DNA of 64,000 nucleotides from SIG78 sp036677805 (GTDB taxonomy: Bacteria; Verrucomicrobiota; Lentisphaeria; Victivallales; Victivallaceae): positions 158,091 to 222,090 of the forward strand of contig JAVBVS010000029.1 in NCBI GenBank assembly GCA_036677805.1, in the 5' to 3' direction. This document shows positions 26,451-35,504 of the stretch, piece by piece (within the stretch, counting starts at the first letter, position 1; every line of letters starts with the position of its first letter). The notes below the pieces were generated by a model. That model was not told where the DNA came from and did not search any database. It saw nothing but the letters and a program-made list of their open reading frames with translations. The position numbers and the translations under genes were made by a program.

Positions 26451-29400
26451 ATGAACCACCGTCTTAGTCAGCGTCCGGTCCTGTGGCTGATCACTCTTCT
26501 CTGCCTGTTGTCCGGCGGAGTGCTTCAGGCCTACCCTATGCTCAACCATTACCGCTTCGGCGACCGCATCTGGCTGACCCCCTGGCCGAAAACCGTCGCC
26601 GACCGAATTGGAATTGAACCGGCGGATGTGCCCGTCCCCCCGGGAGCACTGCGCATCGCCCACACGCCTCCCGGCAAAACCAGCGTTTACGACGGATTGC
26701 GCTTTGCCGCCGCGCCCGGCGTGCTTGAAATGAAATGCCAAGTCCGCCAGACTTCTGGGGAAGGCGATTTCGACGTGATTTTCAATTTCAACCGTGCCAC
26801 CGGCGGCAACGGGTCCGCCGGCACCCGGCGCTTCACGGTCAAAGCGGATTCGCAATGGCGGGAAATCACGCTCTCCGCCGCAGTCCCGCCGGAAACGGTT
26901 TCCATGCAGTTCATCTTCGCCCTCGACGGCGCAGCGCGAACTTTGCTGCTCAACGATCTTTATTTCGGCTATGCGCCCGACACGCTCACCGTTCCAGCAG
27001 GCGGAGTCCGCTGGGATGCTCCATTGACCGACGCCGGATGGAATCCCAAAACGCCGCTGGCCGGATTTTACGTCAACGACCGGCCCGCCGCTTCCGACAC
27101 CACAGCGCAAATCGCCGTCACCGCCGAAGGGTTGTATTGCGCGTTCGTGAACCCGGAAAAATCCATGCCGCAACTCGCGGCGCGCATCCCGGCGGCGGAA
27201 CGCGATCGCACGGAACTCTTTCAGGACGACTGCAACGAACTCTTTGTCTACGATCCGGTGCAGCAGCGCGGCTGGCAGTTCGCAGTCAATGCCAACGGCG
27301 CCCTCTTCGACGGTGAAATTTATCAGAAGCAGGACGGCGATCCCCGGCAGATAAAACCGGAATGGAACGCTCCGGTCAAGGTTGCCGCCACCCGCAACAC
27401 CGACAGCTGGGAAAGCCGTTTTTTCATCCCGTGGAACGCGCTCAATCTCACTTTTGCCGACGGCTTGCGCCTGAAGCTCAACTTCTGCCGCGAACACAAA
27501 AGCACCAGTGAAAACCTGAGCTGGAATTCCGCTCCGGCCGCCCGGTTCAACGATCCCAATCAATTTGCGACACTGACCATTGACGGCGGCAAGGCGACGC
27601 TGGTCCGCTTCCGGTCCGATGAAAAAATCAGTTATCTGCCCGTGCGCCGGACCCCGCGTTTCGCCGAATTGCTTGATCAGGGCACGCCCGGCGGCTACCG
27701 GGTCGGCGCCTGGGGGCACGGTGCGGACAAAGGCAGTTTTCCGAAGCCCCTGCTCGAAGCGGCGGGCGAGGCTGAATTCAACCGTTGGCAGCGTGACCTG
27801 ATGGCGGCCTGGGGCGAGGCCGGAATGTCGGGGCCGGCATTTCCGTGGCTGTCCAATTATCTTGACGGCGGTGCGGCTGCCGTACAACAGCTTCATGACC
27901 GTTACGGCATGAAATTCCCCTATGCCATGCACAGCAGTTTTCACAGCCGCATGGCCAAAGAAGCCGGCGCGGCTTATTTCCTGCCGCGCGTTCCCAACAA
28001 GATCGCCCCGGTCGATCCGGTCCTGCGCCAGATCATGACCCGATACATCCTTGAAATACCGCGCGACCGCAACTACAACCTCATGAAGGATAAAATCGCC
28101 TTCATCCTCGGCTTCGACGAACCGACCAATACTTCCTGGGAAATTTTTTCCATGACCAATTCCCCGGAAAACAAGGAAAATCTGGCGAAGCTTTCCGAAA
28201 CCATCCGCAAAGAATACGGCTTCGGCCGTTACGGACTGATGGATGAATTCGCGCCGGCGACATCCGAACTGCCGTTCCAGCGGATCGCCTTCATGCGCTG
28301 GTGGAATGACGAATTCCGGAAAAGCTGCGTGGAGTGGAACCAGGCGTTGAAAACGGTTTTCCCCGGCGCGCCCTTCAAAACCGCCACCAACAACACCTGC
28401 GGCGGACTGGCCCCATTGGATTACAGCAATCTCAACGGCATCGGCGAATTCCTCGCGGTCGATCCCTATCCGACCAGCGCCGCTTACAACTTCGGCCCGG
28501 CCCGGGCGCTCTATCATACCGGTTACTCGGTACGGCTGCTGCACGATCTGGCCCCGGCCATGCGTACCATGGCCATGTGTCAGGCATTCTCCTATTGCGG
28601 CGGCGCGCCGGGCAAAGCGGAACTGCGCGAATGGGCAAGCCAGGCGCTGAAGAACGGCGCCTCCAGTTTTTACTGGTACTGTCAGGATGCGCCATATCAG
28701 ATTTTCCCGGAATACCTCGCGATGCTCAATTTGAACCGCGTCATCGCCGCCATGGACCGGGTGAAGCTGCCGGAAAAAACCGTGACCGGAATCTTCAGCT
28801 CCGATTACGACCGTTACGCGTTGCGCGACAACGTCTGCCATCCGGAATATTCGATCTATGCCATTCTGGGCGAACACCTCAAAAGCAACTTCCGCTTCGT
28901 GAGCGCAACCGGCATCGCCAACGGCGCCACCCCGCTCGACGGACTGAAACTGCTCTATGTGCCGCGCCTGACCTGGACCGATCCGGCCCTGACCGCCAAA
29001 CTGAAGCAATGGGTTGAAAACGGCGGCATTCTGGTGGTCTTCGATCCGCGCTTTCTGGCGTGGAACATCGATGGCTCCATACCGGCCGAGCGCGCCGATC
29101 TGGCCGGCGTCCTGGCCGCCGCGCCCAAAGCCGGAATCGAGAGTGTGATCTGGAACGGCAAATCCCTGCCGCTCCACTCCAATGCGCATATTTCGCTGCC
29201 GACCGGGATGAAGCCGGAGAGTTACGCGATGAGCTTCAAACCCGATGCCCGGACGGTCGCCGTCTATCCCGACGGCACGGTGGCCGCGGCGGAATATTCC
29301 TGCGGCCGAGGCAAGGTCATCCTGTTCGCCGCCCAGCCGTTCGGCAATTCGGCCGCGGCAGTCAGGCCGGGAGATTGGGTGGAGTTTTTCCGCGCCATGG

Positions 29401-29501
29401 CTCGCGACGCCGGGGAAACGGTCGATCTGCCGATCTGGGATTTCACCATTCCCGAAATGCCGGAAACCATCAAACTCGAACCGTTGCAGGTCAAGAAATA
29501 A
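26451..29501 (+). CDS. Large secreted glycosidase-like protein with CBM9-like domain
   Basis: 1016 residues from ATG 26451, chosen because AAAGGAG lies upstream and because it starts directly with a signal peptide (RPVLWLITLLCLLSGGVLQA). An in-frame ATG at 26400 overlaps the operator. A beta-sandwich (~30-185) and a CBM9-like module (~190-385; FYVNDRPAASDTTAQIAVTA, TELFQDDCNELFVYDP) precede a TIM-barrel region (~440-800; FILGFDEPTNTSWEIFSMTN, RYGLMDEFAPATSE) and a GH42-type glutamine-amidotransferase-like end (KLLYVPRLTWTDPALTAKL, GRGKVILFAAQPFGN). Acidic residues at the barrel strand ends fit a glycosidase; the family is not certain. The operon continues with a prepilin-like gene. Confidence 0.82.
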   Translation: MNHRLSQRPVLWLITLLCLLSGGVLQAYPMLNHYRFGDRIWLTPWPKTVADRIGIEPADVPVPPGALRIAHTPPGKTSVYDGLRFAAAPGVLEMKCQVRQTSGEGDFDVIFNFNRATGGNGSAGTRRFTVKADSQWREITLSAAVPPETVSMQFIFALDGAARTLLLNDLYFGYAPDTLTVPAGGVRWDAPLTDAGWNPKTPLAGFYVNDRPAASDTTAQIAVTAEGLYCAFVNPEKSMPQLAARIPAAERDRTELFQDDCNELFVYDPVQQRGWQFAVNANGALFDGEIYQKQDGDPRQIKPEWNAPVKVAATRNTDSWESRFFIPWNALNLTFADGLRLKLNFCREHKSTSENLSWNSAPAARFNDPNQFATLTIDGGKATLVRFRSDEKISYLPVRRTPRFAELLDQGTPGGYRVGAWGHGADKGSFPKPLLEAAGEAEFNRWQRDLMAAWGEAGMSGPAFPWLSNYLDGGAAAVQQLHDRYGMKFPYAMHSSFHSRMAKEAGAAYFLPRVPNKIAPVDPVLRQIMTRYILEIPRDRNYNLMKDKIAFILGFDEPTNTSWEIFSMTNSPENKENLAKLSETIRKEYGFGRYGLMDEFAPATSELPFQRIAFMRWWNDEFRKSCVEWNQALKTVFPGAPFKTATNNTCGGLAPLDYSNLNGIGEFLAVDPYPTSAAYNFGPARALYHTGYSVRLLHDLAPAMRTMAMCQAFSYCGGAPGKAELREWASQALKNGASSFYWYCQDAPYQIFPEYLAMLNLNRVIAAMDRVKLPEKTVTGIFSSDYDRYALRDNVCHPEYSIYAILGEHLKSNFRFVSATGIANGATPLDGLKLLYVPRLTWTDPALTAKLKQWVENGGILVVFDPRFLAWNIDGSIPAERADLAGVLAAAPKAGIESVIWNGKSLPLHSNAHISLPTGMKPESYAMSFKPDARTVAVYPDGTVAAAEYSCGRGKVILFAAQPFGNSAAAVRPGDWVEFFRAMARDAGETVDLPIWDFTIPEMPETIKLEPLQVKK

Positions 29502-29524
29502 ATTCAAACCGGGAGGTTCGCACC

Positions 29525-30289
29525 ATGAAAATGCGTTTTACCCTCATAGAACTCCTCGTTGTGATCGCGATCATCGCCATTCTGGCCGCCATGCTGCTGC
29601 CCGCGTTGTCGGCGGCACGCGCCCGGGCCCGCGCCGCCAGTTGCACCGCCAATCTGAAACAGCTCGGACTGGCCGCCGCCATGTATTCCGGCAGCAATCA
29701 GGATTATATTCTGCCGGGTACCAGCGCGGCGTTGAGAAACGACACCAGCACCGGCGGCCGCCCCTGGCCCTATCTGCTGGCCACCTATATGGGGCTCGAG
29801 ATTCCCGCCGGCAGCACGGAGACCGATTTCAACGCCTTCAACCGACTGAAGACTCAGGCGTTTCAATGCCCCGGCACCAACGAGCTCGGCAACAATCCGA
29901 TCTCCTACTGCATCGAGAGCACCTACAGCACGTCTCCGGTCAACACCTGGAACTCTTTCCGCGGCGTGGAGAACCGCATCGCCCAGTACGCCGCCTCCAA
30001 TCAGGCCTACGGCCAGAATTTCGAAGACCTGTGGCTGATCGGCGACAATTCCTGCAACCTCACCACCGCCGAGATTCCGGCCAGCGCCACGGTCAACACC
30101 TGGTGCTATGCCGGGCGCAATCCGGGTCGGCTGGACAGCGGCGCGAGGCATACCGGCTATGTGAATCTGCTCGCGCTCGGCGGCAACGTATTTGCGGTCA
30201 AGCCGCTGCCCTACGGCAACCAGGAGGCGACCGCCGCCAACGCGCTGAAATACGGCTATGCCCCGCCGTTGAAGCATTTTCTGTACTGA
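29525..30289 (+). CDS. Prepilin-like secreted protein
   Basis: 254 residues from ATG 29525 with GGGAGG upstream, 23 bases after the glycosidase gene. MKMRFTLIELLVVIAII is the prepilin leader and helix. HTGYVNLLALGG near the C-terminus is the H-x9-DG motif with Gly for Asp, and the following residue is N instead of H. In this unit the enzyme precedes the prepilin-like gene; in the other complete operons it follows it. A terminator lies 30 bases after the stop. Confidence 0.87.
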   Translation: MKMRFTLIELLVVIAIIAILAAMLLPALSAARARARAASCTANLKQLGLAAAMYSGSNQDYILPGTSAALRNDTSTGGRPWPYLLATYMGLEIPAGSTETDFNAFNRLKTQAFQCPGTNELGNNPISYCIESTYSTSPVNTWNSFRGVENRIAQYAASNQAYGQNFEDLWLIGDNSCNLTTAEIPASATVNTWCYAGRNPGRLDSGARHTGYVNLLALGGNVFAVKPLPYGNQEATAANALKYGYAPPLKHFLY

Positions 30290-30318
30290 AGAAAGCCCTT
30301 ATTTTTCAACATTTTTTC

Positions 30319-30347
30319 GCCATTCCGGAAACGGAATGGCATTTTTC
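30319..30347 (+). terminator. Rho-independent terminator of the GntR-controlled operon
   Basis: GCCATTCCG, tetraloop GAAA, CGGAATGGC, then ATTTTTCT. A 9-bp perfect stem with a T-rich tail follows the prepilin-like gene. Confidence 0.88.
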
Positions 30348-30433
30348 TGCCGCCACGGGATGCCGGCGGAATTGCATTTTCCGCCCGATGCGCTAAAGTA
30401 AGCCATATTGCAGTTTGAGAAAGGATTCAATTC

Positions 30434-31423
30434 ATGCTGAATGTTGCCGTTGCCGGATTCCGCCATCCGCATATTTTCGCGCTGTTTCAGGATATCGCCG
30501 CCACGCCCGAGTGCCGGGTCGCCGCCTGTTGTGAAGAAGACGCCGCCACCCGCGAAAGCCTGGCCGGAAAACCCGAATGCACCATCGGTTATGCCGATTA
30601 CGCCGCCATGCTCCGCGAAGTTGACTGCGACATCATCGGCCTCGGTGATTATTATGCCAAACGCGGCGCCATGACCATCGCGGCGCTCAAGGCCGGCAAA
30701 CATGTGATCGCCGACAAGCCGCTGTGCACCTCGCTTGAGGAGCTGGCCGAAATCCGCCGCCTCGCCCGCGAGAAAAAGCGTTGCGTCGGCCTGATGCTGC
30801 CGCTCTGGAGCCACGGCAACTCCGTCGCCGCGCGCGACCTGATCGCCGCCGGCAAAATCGGCGAGGTTCAGGCGGTCGGATTCACCGGCCAGCACCCGTT
30901 GAACTACGGCACCCGCGCCGGCTGGTATTTCGAACCCGGCAAACATGGCGGCACCATCAACGACATTGCGCCGCACGGCATCGATGTGATCCAGTTCATC
31001 ACCGGCATGAAGTTCGCCTCGACAGCCGCCGTCCGCACCTGGAACGGGCAGTTCCCCGAAGTGCCGGATTTCCACAACGGCGCCCAGTTCCTCGCAGTGC
31101 TGGCCAATGGCGCGGGCGTCACCGGCGACGTCTCCTACTTCGCCTGTCATTTCGGATTGCCCGGTTACTGGCGCTTCTCGGTGTGGGGTACCGCCGGCTG
31201 GCTTGAATTCAACTTCAGAACCCCCGGCGTCCAACTCGCGGTCAAGGACTCTCCGGTGATTTCCGAGATTTTCCCCGCCGCGCCGCTCAAAGGCTACTGG
31301 CGTGCGTTTCTCGACGAAATCGCCGGCCGGCCCGATCCCTACTTCCACACCGAACATGTGCTCGAAGTCAGCGAGTGGAGCCTCAGACTCCAATCCGGGC
31401 CCGATCGTCCGGCAGGCAACTGA
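30434..31423 (+). CDS. Gfo/Idh/MocA family oxidoreductase
   Basis: 329 residues. The NAD(P)-binding Rossmann half (LNVAVAGFRHPHIFALFQDI; MLREVDCDIIGLGDYY; ALKAGKHVIADKPLCTSLEE) contains the family's D/E-K-P motif (DKP). The C-terminal half is the substrate domain with HGIDVIQFITG, where the His/Asp pair resembles the family's catalytic region. Members oxidise or epimerise sugars, inositols and sugar nucleotides. AAAGGA precedes the ATG. It follows the polysaccharide region and could process a released sugar, but its substrate cannot be told. The SMR transporter gene starts 7 bases after its stop. Confidence 0.9.
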   Translation: MLNVAVAGFRHPHIFALFQDIAATPECRVAACCEEDAATRESLAGKPECTIGYADYAAMLREVDCDIIGLGDYYAKRGAMTIAALKAGKHVIADKPLCTSLEELAEIRRLAREKKRCVGLMLPLWSHGNSVAARDLIAAGKIGEVQAVGFTGQHPLNYGTRAGWYFEPGKHGGTINDIAPHGIDVIQFITGMKFASTAAVRTWNGQFPEVPDFHNGAQFLAVLANGAGVTGDVSYFACHFGLPGYWRFSVWGTAGWLEFNFRTPGVQLAVKDSPVISEIFPAAPLKGYWRAFLDEIAGRPDPYFHTEHVLEVSEWSLRLQSGPDRPAGN

Positions 31424-31430
31424 CAGGGTT

Positions 31431-31751
31431 ATGGCAATGAGCTGGATTTATCTGCTCATCGCCGGAGCGATGGAAGTCGGGTGGGCGGTAGGGATGAAGT
31501 ATTCGCACGGCTTCACCCGGCTGTGGCCGTCGCTCGCCACTGCGGTGCTGATGGCGTTCAGCGTCCTGCTTCTGGCGCTGGCGATCCGGCATTTGCCGCT
31601 GGGAACGGCCTATGCCGTCTGGACCGGCATTGGCGCCGTCGGCACGGCGGCGGCGGGCATGGTTTTCTTCGGCGACCCCGTTTCGGGCCTGCGGCTTTCG
31701 TGCCTGAGCCTGATCGTGTGCGGCATCGTCGGACTCAAACTGATCGGCTGA
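31431..31751 (+). CDS. sugE: Small multidrug resistance protein, Gdx/SugE type
   Basis: 106 residues and four transmembrane helices. MSWIYLLIAGAMEVGWAVGM, then KYSHGFTRLWPS, is characteristic of the Gdx/SugE branch, which exports guanidinium with proton exchange; Glu15 is the conserved transport residue. LPLGTAYAVWTGIGAVGTA marks helix 3, and VFFGDP is family-typical. The protein works as a dual-topology homodimer in known members. No guanidine riboswitch fits in the 7-base gap before the gene. It is probably co-transcribed with the oxidoreductase gene, an unusual pairing. Confidence 0.88.
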   Translation: MAMSWIYLLIAGAMEVGWAVGMKYSHGFTRLWPSLATAVLMAFSVLLLALAIRHLPLGTAYAVWTGIGAVGTAAAGMVFFGDPVSGLRLSCLSLIVCGIVGLKLIG

Positions 31752-31755
31752 GCCT

Positions 31756-31811
31756 CCCGGCGGCGGTCGCCGTTTCTTCCCGATCGCGGAATCGGGATAG
31801 CCGCCGCCGGG
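31756..31811. repeat. Nested inverted repeat (cruciform-like)
   Basis: CCCGGCGGCGG (31756-31766) pairs with CCGCCGCCGGG (31801-31811), and inside the loop TCCCGAT / ATCGGGA form a second stem. It lies just after the SMR stop. No T-run follows, so it may be a transcript-stabilising structure or a factor-dependent terminator. Confidence 0.5.
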
Positions 31812-31885
31812 ACGCGTCCGTTCCGTTTCCTCCGAAGCGGCGATGATTTTTTCATTTTTTTGGCCGAAAAAGCATATCGAAACGC

Positions 31886-31914
31886 TTGACAATTGCCGCG
31901 AGGCTCATTAATGT
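31886..31914 (+). promoter_or_regulatory. Candidate sigma70 promoter of the zinc-ribbon membrane gene
   Basis: TTGACA (31886-31891) with TTAATG or TAATGT 16-17 bases downstream, about 55 bases before the ATG at 31969. Confidence 0.5.
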
Positions 31915-31968
31915 ATGAGGAAGTGTCAATGTCGATTATTTTTTTCGTAATCCGGGGAGCACGCATTC

Positions 31969-33081
31969 ATGAAGATCGGATGTCCGAATTGCGGTCAGCA
32001 TTACGAGATTGAAACCGGAGCCATCGACCGTTATTTCCGCTGCACGGAATGCAATACCTTGTTCCGGGGTATCAACGCCAAGCCCATCAGCGTAAAAAAA
32101 TTCCGGCGCAGGAACAAGAACCGCGCCACCGAAGCCGCGGTCGCCGCGGCGCTCCGCACCATCGAACCGGAAACGGCAGCGCCGCAGAATGCCGCCACCC
32201 CCGGCGAAGCTTCCGCCGATCCGGCCGCGACTCCGGCGGATCCGGCCTCGGCCGCCGGAACCGAAGCCGCGGAAACCGTTGAAATCGCCGAAATTTCCGA
32301 ATGGGCGCCGGACGAGACGGCGCCGCTGCTTCGCCCCCAGGAGGGGATCCTGAACCGGGACCGGCTGGTCGTCATTCTGGGAGTGCTTGCCGCGCTGGTG
32401 CTGGTGATTCTGACCGGAGCGCTGGTCCGGCTGAATGGCCGCCTGACGGAGCTGCAAGGTCAGAATGCGGCCTGCGCCGCGGAGCTGACCCGGCAAAATG
32501 AGGCGCTGCTGGCGTTGCAGCAGCAGAATGGCGAGTTTCAGAACGCATTGCAGAAGCAGACCGAACAGCTTGCCGCCTTGACCGAAACGCAAACTCAACT
32601 CACCGCCAAAGTCGGGTCCTCGGATACCGCCAGCCGGCTCAATCAACTGGACGAACGGCTCAGCGCGCTGGACCCGAAAGCCGGCGGCGACACGTTGAGC
32701 ACCCGGCTGGACAATTGTCAGAACAAGCTCGCACTGCTGGAAAAAAGCTTCACCGAATCGACCGCGGCGCAGAAGAATGCCGTGCAACAGTTCAACAACG
32801 AATTGATGCGGCTGGTCGGTGCCCCGCGCAAGAACACCACGCGCACCATCCTGGAACGGATCGATCTGCTCGAATCGCTGAACATGAACAATCTGAGCGC
32901 TTCCGGCGTACCCGAAAAGATGCCGCGCTTCCCGATCGCCACCCGGGTGGATACCCTGGAATTGCTGTTTTCCGGCAATGACGACATCAATCTTGCCCAG
33001 CGCTACCCCGGCGGCTTCATCGCCCAGCTGGAAGCGTTGAAAAGCGAAGTCGCCAAAATCAAATGGGCGTTGGGGAAATAA
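31969..33081 (+). CDS. Zinc-ribbon membrane protein with coiled coil
   Basis: 370 residues. The N-terminus MKIGCPNCGQHYEIETGAI, followed by DRYFRCTECNTLF, is an MJ0042-type zinc ribbon with CxxC...CxxC ligands. A low-complexity Ala/Glu/Pro-rich linker runs to about residue 135. A transmembrane helix follows (LVVILGVLAALVLVILTGAL), and then a long coiled coil (~155-260; NEALLALQQQNGEFQNALQK). The C-terminal 90 residues are globular. The family is typical of PVC bacteria and of unknown function; a cell-envelope scaffold or sensor is possible. It appears monocistronic. Confidence 0.85.
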   Translation: MKIGCPNCGQHYEIETGAIDRYFRCTECNTLFRGINAKPISVKKFRRRNKNRATEAAVAAALRTIEPETAAPQNAATPGEASADPAATPADPASAAGTEAAETVEIAEISEWAPDETAPLLRPQEGILNRDRLVVILGVLAALVLVILTGALVRLNGRLTELQGQNAACAAELTRQNEALLALQQQNGEFQNALQKQTEQLAALTETQTQLTAKVGSSDTASRLNQLDERLSALDPKAGGDTLSTRLDNCQNKLALLEKSFTESTAAQKNAVQQFNNELMRLVGAPRKNTTRTILERIDLLESLNMNNLSASGVPEKMPRFPIATRVDTLELLFSGNDDINLAQRYPGGFIAQLEALKSEVAKIKWALGK

Positions 33082-33442
33082 ATTCTCCGCGCCGGAGCGT
33101 GTCCGAATTCCCGGTCCCGGCGGTCATTCCGCCGGGATTTTTTCATCCGCCACCGTCGTTGGCGGACGGTCGGACGGGCGAACTCGTTTCGAGCGGCGGA
33201 GCGGCGCAATCGGCGGATGGCGGAATTTTGTAAAAAATTTCCGGGGAAAACCGCTTTCCGGAATTGTAATTTCCAAAATTCGGGGTAGATTATAAGTCTT
33301 GGATTTTGTTGTACTTGTCCGGTCCCACCCCGATCGGCATCGGACGGCGCGGCAAAAGTCAGGCGGAGGCGGTTTCGGTCAATCGGAAGCCGGTCCGGAA
33401 AATCACAATTCACCAGTTTCATTGAACAAAAGAAGAACAAGA
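33082..33442. other. Intergenic leader of the rplM-rpsI operon
   Basis: About 360 bases. The first half holds an inverted GGCGGTCATTCCGCC (33119-33133) that may end the previous transcript. A weak promoter candidate is TTGTAA (33264-33269), 16 bases, TAGATT (33286-33291), which would leave a 150-base 5' leader before rplM. Such long leaders of ribosomal protein operons are often sites of feedback control, but no known structure was recognised. Confidence 0.4.
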
Positions 33443-33874
33443 ATGAAAACTTATCTGGCAAAAGTCGGAGAAGTCCAGCGTGAACACGTGCTGTTCGACG
33501 CTTCTGAGGCTCCGGTCGGCCGTTTGGCGGTCCTGATCGTCAACGCGCTCCGCGGCAAGGACAAACCGACCTACACCCCGCACATCGACACCGGTGCGTT
33601 CGTCATCGTGGTCAATGCGGAGAAGGCGGTCCTGACCGGCCGCAAGAGCGAAGAAAAAATCTATGTCGACTACAGCGGCTACCGCAGCGGCTACAAAGAA
33701 ACCACGGCGAAGGAAGTCCGGGAAAAGGATCCGGCGCGCCTGATCAAGGCCGCGGTCTGGGGCATGATGCCGCACGGACGCCTCGGTCGCGAGCAATTTT
33801 CCAAACTCAAGGTCTATGCCGGCAGCGAACATCCGCATGCCGCCCAAAACCCGCGTAAAATCACCGTCAAGTAA
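33443..33874 (+). CDS. rplM: 50S ribosomal protein L13
   Basis: 143 residues from ATG 33443. MKTYLAKVGEVQREHVLFDA, GRLAVLIVNALRGKDKPTY, WGMMPHGRLGREQFSKLKVY and GSEHPHAAQNP are the conserved L13 blocks, and the length is normal for the family. The protein is an early-assembling component of the large ribosomal subunit. It lies 11 bases before rpsI, the usual bacterial gene pair. Confidence 0.98.
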   Translation: MKTYLAKVGEVQREHVLFDASEAPVGRLAVLIVNALRGKDKPTYTPHIDTGAFVIVVNAEKAVLTGRKSEEKIYVDYSGYRSGYKETTAKEVREKDPARLIKAAVWGMMPHGRLGREQFSKLKVYAGSEHPHAAQNPRKITVK

Positions 33875-33885
33875 GGATCAGAATC

Positions 33886-34284
<399 letters not shown>

Positions 34285-34318
34285 CCGTTTCCCGAACCGG
34301 AAAACAAGATGTTTTCGC

Positions 34319-34349
34319 GGGGGCCGACCCAATCGGCCCCCCTTTTTAT
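34319..34349 (+). terminator. Rho-independent terminator after rpsI
   Basis: GGGGGCCGA, loop CCCAA, TCGGCCCCC and then C-TTTTTA: a 9-bp GC-rich stem with a T-run, 35 bases after the rpsI stop codon. Confidence 0.9.
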
Positions 34350-34391
34350 TTTTATTCGGACCGCGTGAGCGGTCCTTGCGAAAGTGGAATC

Positions 34392-35420
34392 ATGGAAAAG
34401 AAAATCAGAGTCGCGGTGGTGGGCGCCTCAGGCTATTCCGGCGAAGAGCTGGTGCGGCTGCTGCTGAAACATCCCCGGGTGGAATTGACCGCAATCACCT
34501 CGCGGGCCAACGCGGGAAAGAGCATCGGCGAAGTCTATCCGCGTTTCGCCAAAAGCAGTTTGACCTTCTGCAATCCGGAAGTTTCCGAACTGGCGAAGCT
34601 GGCCGATGCGGCCTTTCTCGCATTGCCCCACGGTCTCGCCACGGAATATGCCATTCCGCTGCTCAAGGCGGGCTTGAAGGTCATCGACATCAGCGCCGAT
34701 TTCCGGCTCCGGAGCACCGCCAAATATGAAGAGTATTACGGTACGCCGCATCCATCGCCGGAATTGCTCAAGCAGGCGGTCTACGGCCAGCCCGAACGTT
34801 ACCGGCAAGCGCTCAAAACCGCCGATCTGATCGCCTGCGCCGGATGCTATCCGACCAGCTCGATCCTGCCGTCGGCGCCGCTGCTGGCAAACCGGCTGGT
34901 CGGCACCGAAGGCATCGTCATCTGCAGCGCCTCGGGCGTCACCGGCGCCGGGCGCAAGGTGGCGGAAAATTACATCTTCCCGGAATGCAACGAAAGCTTT
35001 AAGGCCTACGGCATCGTCGGGCACCGTCATGTCCCGGAAATCGAACAGGAACTGGCCGCGGCCGCCGGCGTCCCGGAAATCAAGCTCAACTTCATTCCCC
35101 ATCTGGCGCCGTTCAACCGCGGCATCAATTCGACGCTGGTATTCAACCTGATGCCGGGCGTGGCGCTGGACGATATCACCCGGGTCTACCGCGAAGCCTA
35201 CGCCGACGAGCCGTTTGTGGCGGTGCTGCCGCCCAAGCAGTGCGCCGACACCAAATACGTCACCATGACCAACATGTGCCAGATCGGCTACAATATCGAC
35301 CGGCGAACCAATAAATTGATCGTAACCTCGGTCATCGACAATCTGACCAAGGGCGCCTCGGGCCAGGCGATCCAGTGCATGAACATCCGTTTCGGCTTGC
35401 CGGAAACGACCGGCCTTTAA
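34392..35420 (+). CDS. argC: N-acetyl-gamma-glutamyl-phosphate reductase
   Basis: 342 residues from ATG 34392. It reduces N-acetylglutamyl phosphate with NADPH in arginine biosynthesis. RVAVVGASGYSGEELVRLLL is the nucleotide-binding loop. ACAGCYPTSSILPSAPLL holds the catalytic cysteine, and GIVGHRHVPEIEQEL holds the conserved histidine. The length fits the family (about 345). No other arg gene is adjacent. A GTG start nine codons upstream is possible but would lie next to the rpsI terminator. Confidence 0.96.
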   Translation: MEKKIRVAVVGASGYSGEELVRLLLKHPRVELTAITSRANAGKSIGEVYPRFAKSSLTFCNPEVSELAKLADAAFLALPHGLATEYAIPLLKAGLKVIDISADFRLRSTAKYEEYYGTPHPSPELLKQAVYGQPERYRQALKTADLIACAGCYPTSSILPSAPLLANRLVGTEGIVICSASGVTGAGRKVAENYIFPECNESFKAYGIVGHRHVPEIEQELAAAAGVPEIKLNFIPHLAPFNRGINSTLVFNLMPGVALDDITRVYREAYADEPFVAVLPPKQCADTKYVTMTNMCQIGYNIDRRTNKLIVTSVIDNLTKGASGQAIQCMNIRFGLPETTGL

Positions 35421-35430
35421 GTTCGTCCCA

Positions 35431-35463
35431 AGCCCCCGGAGCGGAAACGCTCCGGGGGCTTTT
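35431..35463 (+). terminator. Rho-independent terminator after argC
   Basis: GCCCCCGGAGCG, loop GAAA, CGCTCCGGGGGC and then TTTT: a 12-bp perfect stem beginning 12 bases after the argC stop. Confidence 0.9.
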
Positions 35464-35504
35464 CCGAATCGCCGTCCACCGGCGCGGGCGGGGGGGGGAA
35501 ACCC

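Noticed and set aside
26367..29507. A 1046-codon frame on the minus strand opposite the secreted glycosidase
   Set aside because: It is an antisense shadow of a GC-rich gene that has a signal peptide, domains, promoter and operator on the plus strand.
31424..31430. Guanidine riboswitch in front of the SMR gene
   Set aside because: Only 7 bases separate it from the oxidoreductase gene, so no aptamer can fit.
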